Below are positions 1 to 8,865 of a DNA stretch of 24,216 nucleotides, piece after piece. The stretch is from an uncultured Anaerococcus sp. (GTDB taxonomy: Bacteria > Bacillota > Clostridia > Tissierellales > Peptoniphilaceae). Numbering within the stretch: position 1 is the first letter of the stretch; every line of letters starts with the position of its first letter. The stretch lies in the NCBI RefSeq assembly GCF_943912385.1, contig NZ_CALTTY010000019.1:1-24216 (forward strand), written 5' to 3'. Both the position numbers and the translations under genes were made by a program. The notes beneath the pieces were generated by a model. The model ran no database searches. It was not told the DNA's origin and was given only the letters and a program-made list of their open reading frames with translations.

Positions 1-1
1 T

Positions 2-49
2 CGTGCTGAAGAAGTATTCATTTACTTCTACCAACACGATTTATTATAG
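2..49 (+). CDS. C-terminal tail of an upstream reading frame (partial)
   Basis: Frame 2 is open from the window edge and ends at TAG 47-49, giving the tail RAEEVFIYFYQHDLL. A hairpin plus T-run follows 14 bases later, as expected for the end of a plus-strand gene. Too little is visible to name a family. Exporters like the one downstream often follow a small transcriptional regulator, but nothing here shows that. The frame could also be chance. Confidence 0.35.
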   Translation, partial: RAEEVFIYFYQHDLL

Positions 50-62
50 ACCCAAAATATTT

Positions 63-86
63 AAGGGCCTCTGGCTCTTTTATTTT
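63..86 (+). terminator. Intrinsic terminator of the upstream gene
   Basis: AAGGGCC pairs with GGCTCTT (7 bp, one G-U pair) around a 3-base loop, followed by TTATTTT. It lies just after the partial frame ending at 49. A possible -10 (TATAAA, 100-105) for the ABC genes follows it, with no good -35. Confidence 0.5.
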
Positions 87-136
87 GCTTGCAAATGGGT
101 ATAAATAAAGGAAAGAGAAAAAACGAAAGAGGATTT

Positions 137-838
137 ATGTCATATATAAAATTAGATCAAGTAAGCAAAAAATATAAGTCCGGCCAGTCAGACATCCTTG
201 CCAATGATAGGATTAGTTTTGACCTTGATGAGGGAAAGCTAATGATAATTGTTGGAGCTTCTGGTGCCGGCAAAACTACACTTTTAAATATAATAGGAGG
301 GATGGAAAAAGCAACTAGCGGAGATATCCTTATAGATGGAAAAAACCTTGCTAAGCTTAACGATAATGACCTTACAAAGTATCGCAGGGATGATGTAGGC
401 TTTGTATTCCAGCATTATAACCTAATCCCAAACCTAACTGCTCTTGAAAATGTGGAACTTGCAAGTGAGATTTCTGAAAAATCTCTTACTGCAGCAGAGG
501 TCTTAGACCAGGTTGGTCTTAGTAAAAGAAAGGATAACTTTCCTTCACAACTGTCAGGCGGTGAACAGCAAAGGGTTGCCATAGCGAGGGCGCTGGCAAA
601 AAATCCCAAACTATTACTTTGCGATGAGCCTACAGGTGCCCTTGACTATAAGACTGGTAAAAACATCCTTAAACTTTTAAAAGAAGCGTCAGATAAGTTT
701 AATTCTACAGTTATAATTATAACTCACAACTCCCTAATAAAACCAATGGCAGATGAGGTTATAGAACTTAAAGATGGTAAGATTTTAAATTCTTATAGTA
801 ATGAAAGGCCCCTGCCTGTAGAAGAACTTGAGTGGTAG
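137..838 (+). CDS. ABC transporter ATP-binding protein, MacB/LolD type
   Basis: A 233-residue ATPase of the MacB/LolD/FtsE group, which powers FtsX-type permeases by a mechanical cycle rather than by classical solute transport. All motifs are present: Walker A at 40-48 (GASGAGKTT), Q-loop Gln92, signature LSGGEQQ at 139-145, Walker B LLLCDE at 159-164 with catalytic Glu164, D-loop ALD at 168-170 and switch His197. I chose the ATG at 137 because AAGAGGA sits just upstream. The frame is open back to an ATG at 89, but that would add 16 lysine-rich residues unlike the family. The permease gene follows at once, so the two products form one exporter. The substrate cannot be read from the sequence; peptides, lipids or antimicrobial resistance are family possibilities. 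Confidence 0.93.
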   Translation: MSYIKLDQVSKKYKSGQSDILANDRISFDLDEGKLMIIVGASGAGKTTLLNIIGGMEKATSGDILIDGKNLAKLNDNDLTKYRRDDVGFVFQHYNLIPNLTALENVELASEISEKSLTAAEVLDQVGLSKRKDNFPSQLSGGEQQRVAIARALAKNPKLLLCDEPTGALDYKTGKNILKLLKEASDKFNSTVIIITHNSLIKPMADEVIELKDGKILNSYSNERPLPVEELEW

Positions 839-839
839 T

Positions 840-3800
840 ATGAATAAAACCTATATAAAAAATATCCTAAGAGATATTAAAAAAACAAAAGGAAAGGTAT
901 TTTCGATTGGGGTCATGGTTGGGCTTGCAACAATGGTTATAGTTGCCTTAAGCTTAACTGGGCCTTCGATGCGAAAAAGTCTAAGAAATTCTCTAAAAGA
1001 CTATGGACACCCAGATATAATCGTAAGGTCTACCTACCCTATGGACTATGAAGATAAGATCCTCTTAGAGGTAGACTCTGATATAGATGATATCTCCTAT
1101 ATAAAAACAGCAGATCTTATGGATGGTGAGAAGATTATAAGGCTTAAGTCTTTTGATAGGGCCTTTCCAAAGTTTGAAATTACTGAAGGAAGGCAAATAG
1201 AAAATGATAAGGAAATTATAGTTGATAAATCTTTAAGAAAATACTACAAGCTTGGAGATAATATAAGTTTATCTTACATAAATGATGATCAGAAGATAAA
1301 TTCCAATTTAGAAAATACTGTATTTAAGGTTGTTGGATATTTCTCTTCTAGTGAGAAATTTATGGAAGATATGAGAAGCTTATCAGTTATAGGTAAAAAG
1401 GAGATTGAGGGTTTTGCTTATGTAGATGACAGTAATTTCCCAAATGATAAGTTTAATGAGGTAAATATATCCTATAAAGAAACTTTTGCTATGGATAAAA
1501 CATCTGACGACTACCTTAGCTATATTAGAAATAAGAAAGATAAGATTGAAGATGATATATACCAAAGGCCAAAAGAGCTCACTAAACAAATAAGGTCTGA
1601 TGCTAATGAGTCCATATCAGAAGCAGAAGATGAGATAAAAAAATCAGAAGATAAATTAAGTGATACTGAAAAGAAATTAAAAACTAGCAAAAATGAAATA
1701 GACCAGGGTTTTAGAGACTATGAGTCAAACAAAAGAGAATTTGAAAAAGAGATTAAAGATGCTGAAAATAAGCTATCTAAGTCAAGAGTTGACCTTGAAA
1801 ATGGTCAGCAAAAACTAGATGCTTCAAAAGATCTCTTAACCAAATCACAAGAAGACTATGATAAAAATATACCTGCAAATGAAGAGGAAATTAGTGCTAA
1901 GTTAGGGGAATTAACAGCAGCAGAAAATGACCTTAATGGCAAAAAAACTGAGATCCAAAATAAGCTATCTGAAATTGAAAAAATCTACCAAAAACAGCTA
2001 CAAGCCCTTGAAAGTCAGGAAATAGATGGAGAGGAAATAGATGATGATGAGCCTAAAATTACTAATGAAGCCAAAAAAGAAGAACTTTTAGCAAGTATCA
2101 ACGAGCAAAAAGCGCCCCTATTAAAGGCCCTAGGAGATATAGAAGGAAAAGAAGCAGAAGTGAAGGCTGGTCTTGGTCAAACAAGAAAAGCCCAAGAAGA
2201 CCTTTATGCGAAAAAGGAAGAATCTTTAAGAAAAATAGAGTCTGCTAAGGCTGAGATTGACCAAAGGCAAAGAGAAATAAACCAAGCTTGGACCCAGTAT
2301 TACCAGGGAATTGATGAGCTTGAAGCAAATAAGAAAGCTGGTAGGAAAGAGCTGGAAGATGCCTATAAAACGTTGATTTCATCTAAGGCCCAATACGATC
2401 AAGGCTTAAAGGACTTTGAAGATAAAAAAGGACAGGCTCTTAAAAAAATCGAAGATGGTAAATATAAAATTGAGGATAAGAAAAAAGCGTTAATTAGACT
2501 TAAAGATCCTAAATATGAAGTCGAGACCATATTTAACAACCAGGGACTTGATACCTACTATAGAAATTCCTTGAATATGGATTCCTTAGCCAAGGTATTT
2601 CCTGTATTTTTCTATATGGTAGCCATGCTTGTAACCCTTACAACCATGAAAAGATATATCCAGGAACAAAGGTTAATAAACGGTACTTTAAAGTCCCTCG
2701 GTTATAGCAACAAGATGATTGCGAAGAGGTTTTATATCTATGGTCTGATACCAACTGTTATCGGATCGATTATAGGGGGAATCCTCGGTAGGTTTATAAT
2801 TGTTGATGTAATTTTTAATGCCTACTCTACTGGATTTGAAATTCTAGATGTTTCCTATGTGAATTCTCTTTGGGTCATAATAGGATCAATAGTTCTATCA
2901 TCAATTTTAGTTAGTTTGACTGTTTATCTAACATCAAAAGCAACTGTTAAGGAAAGTCCAGCCAGGCTTCTTCAAAACCAAGTACCAGTCAAGGGATCCA
3001 AAATTTTCCTTGAGAGGTTAGGTCCTATATGGAAACGACTATCCTTTATGCAAAAGATAACAGCTAGAAACCTATTTAGGTACAAGTCAAGGATGTTCAT
3101 GACAGTATTTGGTGTTGCAGGATGTACCGCCCTAATATTTTTTGGTTTTGCCATGATTGATTCGCTAAAGGATACTGCCTCAATCCAGCGGAATGAACTT
3201 CATAATTATAAGGTGGTATCAATCTTAGATGAAATGGCAAATGCTGATGAGAAAAATTCTTATAAAGAAAAGCTTAAGGGTTATGATAGGTTAGAAATTA
3301 GAAATGAAGATGCAACTCTAGGAAGGGATGAGACAGAACTAGACCTATCGGTCGTTATTCCAAATTCAGAAAATAATTTTAAAGACTTTGTTAAATTAAG
3401 ACAGTCTCGTAATAATCCTATTGACCTTGATGAAAAGAAGGCAGTTTTAACAGAAAATGCCAGCAAAGAACTGAAGATAAAACCAGGTGATAAGATAAAT
3501 ATCAAAGTTGATGGAAAAGACCTCGATATAAAAATAGGGGCTATAGCAGAAAACTATGTAGGAGACTACCTCTATTTATCAAAAGAATACTATGAAGACA
3601 TATCTAAAGAAAAGTTGTTAACAAATGCTAACTATATCAAGGGAGATCCTAAGACAATTATAGAAAATCTTGAAGATACGGAAATTGTCCTAGCAGCTAT
3701 AAATACCGGTAAGGCCTATGGCTCAATGGATGCCCTTCTTAATAATTTAAACCTAGTAATAGTGGTAATAACCCTAATATCATCAATACTTGCCAGTGTT

Positions 3801-4148
3801 GTTTTATATAATATTACAGATATAAATGTAAGTGAGAGAAAAAGGGAACTTGCTACAATTAAGGTTTTAGGATTCTATCCAAGGGAAGTAACATCCTATA
3901 TCTATAGGGAAATCTTCATTTTAACAATCCTTGGTATAATCTTCGGTTATGGACTTGGTTATTTAATGTTTAGGTACATTATAGATTTGGTCGCTCCAAG
4001 AAATATAATGCTTGCTTATAAACTCCACCCCCTTAGTTTTGTAGTTTCAGCAGGTATCACCCTAATTTTATCACTGTTAATCCTAATCTACATTCACAAA
4101 AAATTAAATAAGATTGATATGGCAGAAGCCATGTCAAGTGGGGAATAA
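840..4148 (+). CDS. ABC transporter permease, two FtsX domains with long coiled-coil insert
   Basis: The membrane partner of the preceding ATPase, 1102 residues. One N-terminal membrane helix (about 20-41) is followed by an outer domain, a charged coiled coil rich in E, K, Q and A (about 260-555), then an FtsX module with three helices (587-607, 638-659, 677-698). A second unit has a helix at 754-776, another outer domain, and a closing FtsX module (971-992, 1027-1048, 1064-1089). That makes eight helices. I take the ATG at 840, one base after the ATPase stop; a TTG at 828 overlapping that gene is also possible. The insert is far longer than in MacB and should project from the membrane like a stalk, perhaps contacting the wall or a partner. 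This is a known architecture among Firmicute FtsX-like permeases, but the role is unknown. Confidence 0.9.
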   Translation: MNKTYIKNILRDIKKTKGKVFSIGVMVGLATMVIVALSLTGPSMRKSLRNSLKDYGHPDIIVRSTYPMDYEDKILLEVDSDIDDISYIKTADLMDGEKIIRLKSFDRAFPKFEITEGRQIENDKEIIVDKSLRKYYKLGDNISLSYINDDQKINSNLENTVFKVVGYFSSSEKFMEDMRSLSVIGKKEIEGFAYVDDSNFPNDKFNEVNISYKETFAMDKTSDDYLSYIRNKKDKIEDDIYQRPKELTKQIRSDANESISEAEDEIKKSEDKLSDTEKKLKTSKNEIDQGFRDYESNKREFEKEIKDAENKLSKSRVDLENGQQKLDASKDLLTKSQEDYDKNIPANEEEISAKLGELTAAENDLNGKKTEIQNKLSEIEKIYQKQLQALESQEIDGEEIDDDEPKITNEAKKEELLASINEQKAPLLKALGDIEGKEAEVKAGLGQTRKAQEDLYAKKEESLRKIESAKAEIDQRQREINQAWTQYYQGIDELEANKKAGRKELEDAYKTLISSKAQYDQGLKDFEDKKGQALKKIEDGKYKIEDKKKALIRLKDPKYEVETIFNNQGLDTYYRNSLNMDSLAKVFPVFFYMVAMLVTLTTMKRYIQEQRLINGTLKSLGYSNKMIAKRFYIYGLIPTVIGSIIGGILGRFIIVDVIFNAYSTGFEILDVSYVNSLWVIIGSIVLSSILVSLTVYLTSKATVKESPARLLQNQVPVKGSKIFLERLGPIWKRLSFMQKITARNLFRYKSRMFMTVFGVAGCTALIFFGFAMIDSLKDTASIQRNELHNYKVVSILDEMANADEKNSYKEKLKGYDRLEIRNEDATLGRDETELDLSVVIPNSENNFKDFVKLRQSRNNPIDLDEKKAVLTENASKELKIKPGDKINIKVDGKDLDIKIGAIAENYVGDYLYLSKEYYEDISKEKLLTNANYIKGDPKTIIENLEDTEIVLAAINTGKAYGSMDALLNNLNLVIVVITLISSILASVVLYNITDINVSERKRELATIKVLGFYPREVTSYIYREIFILTILGIIFGYGLGYLMFRYIIDLVAPRNIMLAYKLHPLSFVVSAGITLILSLLILIYIHKKLNKIDMAEAMSSGE

Positions 4149-4187
4149 TAAAAGACGGAATCTGAGACGGGAAACCGTCTTTTATTA
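4146..4187 (+). terminator. Strong terminator after the ABC exporter
   Basis: A perfect 13-bp stem (4146-4158 with 4175-4187) starts inside the permease stop codon. The same 3' arm can instead pair with a second AGACGG at 4165-4170, giving a 6-bp stem closed by a GAAA tetraloop and followed by TTTTATTAT. Both forms should stop transcription. Confidence 0.85.
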
Positions 4188-4215
4188 TGGTAAGAGTAGA
4201 TAAAAAGCTAAATTT

Positions 4216-4224
4216 TGTTATAAT
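4216..4224 (+). promoter_or_regulatory. Extended -10 promoter for the phosphatase/nuclease operon
   Basis: TGTTATAAT is a perfect extended -10 element (TG-n-TATAAT). No good -35 is visible 17 bases upstream. It lies 18 bases before the ATG at 4242, just after the exporter terminator, so it probably drives the overlapping genes to 8832. Confidence 0.6.
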
Positions 4225-4241
4225 TATTAAAGAGGTGAAAT

Positions 4242-4811
4242 ATGAAAATTATTTTTGTAAGACATGGCCTAACTAAGGCCAATATAGAAAAAAGATATTC
4301 AACTCCTGATACTGTTTTAGAAAAATCAGGATTATATATATTAGATAAGACAAAAGACCTATTAAAAAATTATGAGCTTGATGAAGTTTATGCATCAGGA
4401 CTTGTTAGAAGTCAGGAAACAGCTAGGATTTTAGGTTATGATAATTTTATAGTTGATAAGAGACTTAATGAGATGGACTTTGGAGATTTTAAAGGCCAGA
4501 GGGTTTTTGATGTTAGAGAAAAATATTTAGACTTTTTTGAAGAAGAAAAAGATAAGTACTTTGACCTTGCCTATCCAGGTGGCGAATCAAGGAGAGATGT
4601 AATAAATAGGTTAGGATCATTCTTAGACGAAAAGTCCAAAGAAGGGAAAAATATCCTTGCCATAAGTCACGGCATAGCCATAAGGTCTAGCCTATTTTGG
4701 GTCCTAAGAGACCTTTCAAATTGGCAGTCTTTCTGGATAGATAACGGATCACTTACTGTTTTTAATATTAAAGACGATAAAAAGCTTATAGAAAGTGTTA
4801 ACCTAATATGA
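4242..4811 (+). CDS. Histidine phosphatase family protein (phosphoglycerate mutase-like)
   Basis: A 189-residue cytosolic phosphatase of the branch-1 histidine phosphatase superfamily (GpmB/CobC/PhoE-like). The N-terminal VRHG holds the phospho-accepting His8 with Arg7. Arg56 (in SGLVRSQETA), Glu77 and His143 (in ISHG) complete the usual active site. Size fits a small single-domain phosphatase rather than the longer dPGM glycolytic mutase. AGAGGTG lies 4 bases before the ATG. It is the first gene of an operon and its stop overlaps the next start (ATGA). Substrate cannot be inferred; small sugar phosphates or nucleotides are typical for the family. Confidence 0.88.
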   Translation: MKIIFVRHGLTKANIEKRYSTPDTVLEKSGLYILDKTKDLLKNYELDEVYASGLVRSQETARILGYDNFIVDKRLNEMDFGDFKGQRVFDVREKYLDFFEEEKDKYFDLAYPGGESRRDVINRLGSFLDEKSKEGKNILAISHGIAIRSSLFWVLRDLSNWQSFWIDNGSLTVFNIKDDKKLIESVNLI

Positions 4812-5821
4812 GATTTATCCACCTGGCAGACTGCCACCTGGGGGATAGGTTTGACTTTAAAAGTGGTTTGTCAGATAGGATTAGAGCTAACAAGAAAAAA
4901 TCCTTAGAAAACATCCTTAATAATAATAGGGATGTAGATTTTTTATTAGTTGGCGGCGATCTTTACGAAAGGTCTTTTTTTACTTTAAAAGATTATAAGA
5001 ACCTATTTGCCTTGATAGAAGGATTTGGCAAGGATGTTTTCTATGTAGCAGGCAACCATGATTATATAGGAGACGATAATAGGGCGATTTTAAAAATGAA
5101 GCCAGATAAGCTCCATATTTTCAAAACATCTAGCCTTGAGTATTTTGAGGTTAATAATACAAGGATTTATGGAATTTCTTATGATGATAGGTTATCTTCT
5201 TATGATTTTCCTTATGATATCAACCTTGATGACAATTATTTTAATATCCTCCTTGTCCATGCTAGCCTTAATGATCCGAATTCTCCATATCTAAATCTAA
5301 ATCTTGATAGGTTAAAAAAAGCTAACTTTGATTATGTAGCCTTAGGTCATATACACAAGAGGGAGGACTTAAATGATGGTATATTCTATCCTGGGTCTAT
5401 AGAACCTAGTGACTTTTCTGATGTCTATGACTATGGTTACATCCTCTACGATAAGGGAGAGATAAGCCATGTAGATTCGTCAATTATGAAGTTTTATGAT
5501 CTAGACTTAAGCAAGGAGAATTTTAAATCAGAGTTAGATTTAATTTCTCAAATCGATTTAAAACTTGATAAAAGTAAAGAAAATTATTTAAGACTTAAGC
5601 TTAATGATAATATAACTTCTAAAAAACTTAAAGAAAAGCTTAAGCTTGCTGGTCTTGAAATTAAAATTAGCCAAGATGCCTATCTGGATGACCTTGTAGA
5701 CCTATATCCTAATTCTCTTCTTGAAAAATATAGGGGAAAATTTTCGGGAGACCTAGATCAAATAGAAAGACGAGCCTTAGAATTGGGTCTTGATGCTATA
5801 TATAGGAGTAGGAATGACTAG
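4808..5821 (+). CDS. YhaO/SbcD-like DNA exonuclease subunit (metallophosphoesterase)
   Basis: A 337-residue calcineurin-like phosphoesterase of the SbcD/Mre11/YhaO group. The metal-binding motifs appear in order: DCH (Asp8, His10), GGD (Asp51), GNHD (Asn83, His84), His151 in LLVHAS, and GHIH (His181, His183). About 120 residues follow the catalytic domain, where SbcD and YhaO carry a capping and partner-binding region. Its stop overlaps the next gene by 8 bases, and that gene encodes an SbcC-like ATPase, so the pair should form a nuclease complex. Because the partner has a membrane hairpin, YhaO/YhaN is a better match than housekeeping SbcD/SbcC. Function as a DNA-end nuclease is inferred from the family. 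Confidence 0.85.
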   Translation: MRFIHLADCHLGDRFDFKSGLSDRIRANKKKSLENILNNNRDVDFLLVGGDLYERSFFTLKDYKNLFALIEGFGKDVFYVAGNHDYIGDDNRAILKMKPDKLHIFKTSSLEYFEVNNTRIYGISYDDRLSSYDFPYDINLDDNYFNILLVHASLNDPNSPYLNLNLDRLKKANFDYVALGHIHKREDLNDGIFYPGSIEPSDFSDVYDYGYILYDKGEISHVDSSIMKFYDLDLSKENFKSELDLISQIDLKLDKSKENYLRLKLNDNITSKKLKEKLKLAGLEIKISQDAYLDDLVDLYPNSLLEKYRGKFSGDLDQIERRALELGLDAIYRSRND

Positions 5822-7631
5822 CTTATATATAAAAAAATTAAACATAAAATCATTTGGTAAGTTTGAAGATGAAATAATTACCCTTGACCCACACTTTAAT
5901 CTTTTCTATGGTTTAAATGAGTCAGGAAAAACTACTATAAAAAATTTCATAGGAGGTATATTCTATGGTTTTGACGAGGGAAGGGTAAGGACTAGCTTTT
6001 CAAACAAAAGAGAAATCTATAGGCCCAAGGCTTCCTATATTTATGCCGGAGAGATTGAAGTTGTAAAGGATGGGATAGCTTACCTATTATCAAGAGATTT
6101 TGATAGTGGTTCTTATAGGATTTTAAATCTCGATAAAAATGAATATCTAAAACTTAAAGAGTCAGATTTGAATGCTCCAGGCAAATTTTTTTTAAATCTT
6201 GACTATGATATTTATAAGTCCTATATATCTTCAGAACAACTCCAGTCAATTAGCTCCGATAGTAAGAAAAAAGTTTTAGAAAAGCTCGTTTCTTCTGATA
6301 TTGACTATAATTTTTCGATTAAACAATCCCTTGAAAACCTTGATCAAAGGTTAAAGGAGATAGGTACAGACAGAGCTTATACCAAACCCTATTATAAAAC
6401 TAAGGAGAAGATGTCTGACTTATCGGAGAAGATCAGAGAAATAGAATCTTTGAAAAAAAACTTCTATAGAGATTATCAAGTACTAGATAAGAAAAAAGAA
6501 AGTTTAAGAGAAAAAGAAAAAAACTATGAAAAGAAGAAACTTATCAACCTGACCTATAATAAAAAAAGATCTGACGAGAACTTTAAGTCTTATAGGAAAT
6601 GGTCGGATAAGCTATACGATATAGAAAAAGATCTAGAAAATTACGAAGATATTATAGATTTAGATATGGATGATCTAAAAGAAGATAAGGCAGAAAGAGG
6701 ATATGGTGAAGTCTTACTCTATAGTCTTGCCGTTCTTATCTTGGTATTTTTAGGAATATTTACTAAAAAATACCTCATCCTATTATTTACCATTCCCTTT
6801 GCCTACCTTCTTATAAAAAATAAATGGGATGAAGAGCCACTAGAATCTGAGTATAATAATGTGAGACGTCGATATTTAAAGTACCAAAACTTGATAAAAG
6901 AGAGAGAAAAAACGCAAGAAGTTTTAGAAATATTGAAAAAACAGGACCTAGGAGCCTTAACTGATATAAAAGATTTTGACTTTGACTTTGATTCTTATGA
7001 TAACTTAAAAGAAACTGAAAATTTAGATAGGTTAGAGATTGAAATTAAAGAGATAAATGGGCAAATCCATAGTATTGAAAAGAAACTTTTAGCGGCTGAT
7101 AATGTGCTAAAAAATGAAGCTAGCTTAAGAGATGATTTAAAATATCAAAGTGATAGGTTAGAAAATCTCAAGTTAGAAATAGAGGCTATAAACTTAGCCA
7201 AGGCTACTATTTTAGAAATAGCGGATGATAATAAGGCTGACATTAGAAAGCTTAATAATAAAATAAAGTTAATATTAAGAGATGTCAGCAAGGATAGTTT
7301 TGATATAGACCTTGATTACGGGCTTGACCTTGAAATTAAGGATAGGGAAAATTTTACCTATAATGAAGATCAGCTATCCAAGGGATTTTTTGACCAGGTA
7401 AACCTAGCTTTGAAGTTATCTTTGATGGAAGATATTTCGAAAAATAGCTTTTTGATTTTTGATGATGCCTTTATAAATTACGATATAGAAAGAATTAGAA
7501 AGTTTCTCTATATCCTCTTAGATGAGGCAAGCTTTAGGCAAATTATTTATTTTACCTGCCATAAAAGAGAAGAGGAATTTTTAAAGGCGGAAAATATAGG
7601 TGTAAATATAATACAATTGGAGGATAGATGA
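5814..7631 (+). CDS. YhaN/SbcC-like AAA ATPase with coiled coils and a membrane hairpin
   Basis: A 605-residue SMC/Rad50-type ATPase. The N-terminal lobe has Walker A GLNESGKTT (33-41). The C-terminal lobe has an LSKGF signature-like segment (about 521) and Walker B FLIFDDAF (about 546-553). Between them are charged coiled coils broken by two hydrophobic helices (about 300-335), which suggest membrane anchoring as in Bacillus YhaN. It is much shorter than typical YhaN (over 900 residues), so the coiled-coil arms are short. The ATG at 5814 follows AGGAG at 5804-5808; an upstream ATG at 5790 has no such site. It overlaps the nuclease gene by 8 bases and the next gene by 4, implying coupled translation and a membrane-tethered complex. 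Confidence 0.82.
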   Translation: MTSLYIKKLNIKSFGKFEDEIITLDPHFNLFYGLNESGKTTIKNFIGGIFYGFDEGRVRTSFSNKREIYRPKASYIYAGEIEVVKDGIAYLLSRDFDSGSYRILNLDKNEYLKLKESDLNAPGKFFLNLDYDIYKSYISSEQLQSISSDSKKKVLEKLVSSDIDYNFSIKQSLENLDQRLKEIGTDRAYTKPYYKTKEKMSDLSEKIREIESLKKNFYRDYQVLDKKKESLREKEKNYEKKKLINLTYNKKRSDENFKSYRKWSDKLYDIEKDLENYEDIIDLDMDDLKEDKAERGYGEVLLYSLAVLILVFLGIFTKKYLILLFTIPFAYLLIKNKWDEEPLESEYNNVRRRYLKYQNLIKEREKTQEVLEILKKQDLGALTDIKDFDFDFDSYDNLKETENLDRLEIEIKEINGQIHSIEKKLLAADNVLKNEASLRDDLKYQSDRLENLKLEIEAINLAKATILEIADDNKADIRKLNNKIKLILRDVSKDSFDIDLDYGLDLEIKDRENFTYNEDQLSKGFFDQVNLALKLSLMEDISKNSFLIFDDAFINYDIERIRKFLYILLDEASFRQIIYFTCHKREEEFLKAENIGVNIIQLEDR

Positions 7632-8308
7632 TATATGCTCTAGCTGACCTGCACCTAGACTACACAGAAGAGAAGTCTATGGAGGTCTTTGGAGATGCCT
7701 GGGAAAACTATCAGGATAAAATCTTCGAAAATTGGAAGGAAAAAATTAAAGATGAGGACACTGTCCTAATTCCTGGAGATATCTCCTGGGCTATGGATAT
7801 GAAAGACGCTAAGGTGGACCTTATGAAGATAGATAAGCTCCCCGGAAATAAAATAATGATGAAGGGTAACCACGACTATTGGTGGTCTTCCTTAAATAAG
7901 CTAAATAGGCTTGGCTTTGAAAGCATAGAATTTTTACAAAACAATGCCTTTGAAGTAGAAGATTATATGGTCTGCGGGACCAGGGGGTGGATAAGTAGGG
8001 ATAGTAGAGATTTTACAGACCATGATGAAAAGATTTTTAAAAGAGAGCTTTTAAGACTTGAAAATTCTATAACAAGCTTGAAATCTGAAAAACCTATTAT
8101 ACTTAACCTCCACTACCCACCCTTAAATACAGATGGATCTTTAAATGAGTTTTTCTACTTAGCTAAAAAATATAAGGTCCAAACAATTGTCTACGGCCAT
8201 CTTCACGGGGATGGCCACAGGTTAATTAAGGAAGGAATATATGAAGGAGTCAGGTTAATATGCGCATCAAGCGACTATATTGGCTTTGACCCAGTAAGGA
8301 TTATATAA
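7628..8308 (+). CDS. Metallophosphoesterase (calcineurin-like)
   Basis: A 226-residue single-domain phosphoesterase. Motifs in order are Asp7-x-His9, GD at 50-51, GNHD (Asn81, His82) followed by YWW, His162 in LHYPP, and GHLH (His191, His193). It differs from the SbcD-like protein upstream: there is no capping domain and spacing is closer to small bacterial Ser/Thr-phosphatase-like enzymes. It starts inside the stop of the SbcC-like gene (ATGA) and its TAA overlaps the ATG of the CYTH gene by one base. A role with the nuclease complex is suggested only by the operon. The substrate is unknown. Confidence 0.85.
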   Translation: MIYALADLHLDYTEEKSMEVFGDAWENYQDKIFENWKEKIKDEDTVLIPGDISWAMDMKDAKVDLMKIDKLPGNKIMMKGNHDYWWSSLNKLNRLGFESIEFLQNNAFEVEDYMVCGTRGWISRDSRDFTDHDEKIFKRELLRLENSITSLKSEKPIILNLHYPPLNTDGSLNEFFYLAKKYKVQTIVYGHLHGDGHRLIKEGIYEGVRLICASSDYIGFDPVRII

Positions 8309-8832
8309 TGCAAAGAGAAATAGAAGTTAAAGTTTTGGGTATAGATCCAGAAGAAATGGAAGAAAAACTTATTAGTCTCGGAGCGGAGAAGATTGTAAGA
8401 GAAAAACAAAAAAATTATACCTTCGCTCCGGAATCAGGCGAATTTGATAAAGGTTATTTAAGAATCAGAGAAAGCACTGCAGATGGTAAGAAACAACCAG
8501 TAGAGCTGACCTTTAAGGAAGTTAAGGATGAAGAGGAAGTTAGGATAAATAATGAATTTACCGTCCATATAGACTCAGTGTCAATGATGACATCAATCCT
8601 TGATAAAATGGGAATCAAGCTTAAATATAAGGGAGATAAGGAAAGAATATCCTATAAGTATAAGGGACAAAGGTTTGATATAGATATATGGGATAAAAAA
8701 ACCTACCCCCACCCTTATATGGAGATAGAATTTACAAACCAATCAAAAATCGACGAAATTTTAGAAGATCTTGGCATTGAGAAAGAGATGGTTACAACAA
8801 AATCAATTTCAGATTTGATTAGGGACTTATAA
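8308..8832 (+). CDS. CYTH domain protein (class IV adenylyl cyclase / triphosphatase-like)
   Basis: A 174-residue CYTH domain. The N-terminal ExExK signature (EIEVKV) is clear, and later strands carry the alternating charged residues that line the triphosphate tunnel: YLRIRE, ELTFKE, KERISYKY, FDIDIWD and YMEIEF. The family hydrolyses or cyclises triphosphorylated substrates (CyaB cyclase, thiamine triphosphatase, tripolyphosphatase). The substrate is not predictable here; in most bacteria inorganic triphosphatase activity is likelier than cyclase. It is the last gene of the overlapping operon. The pyr promoter starts only 4 bases after its stop, with no terminator between, so read-through into pyrB is possible. 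Confidence 0.85.
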   Translation: MQREIEVKVLGIDPEEMEEKLISLGAEKIVREKQKNYTFAPESGEFDKGYLRIRESTADGKKQPVELTFKEVKDEEEVRINNEFTVHIDSVSMMTSILDKMGIKLKYKGDKERISYKYKGQRFDIDIWDKKTYPHPYMEIEFTNQSKIDEILEDLGIEKEMVTTKSISDLIRDL

Positions 8833-8836
8833 TTTT

Positions 8837-8865
8837 TTGACACTTGGAATCCATACTGGTATAAT
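8837..8865 (+). promoter_or_regulatory. Consensus promoter of the pyr operon
   Basis: TTGACA (8837-8842), a 17-base spacer, then TATAAT (8860-8865) with a TGG extension: a perfect sigma-A promoter. Transcription should start in the A-run 8869-8874, leaving a leader of about 18 bases before the pyrB ATG at 8890. That holds only the ribosome site AAGGAG (8878-8883). Confidence 0.88.

Noticed and set aside
1..39. Inverted repeats TCGTG/CACGA and AGAAGT/ACTTCT suggesting an operator or hairpin
   Set aside because: The arms are short and far apart, there is no T-run, and the stretch reads well as the end of a coding frame.
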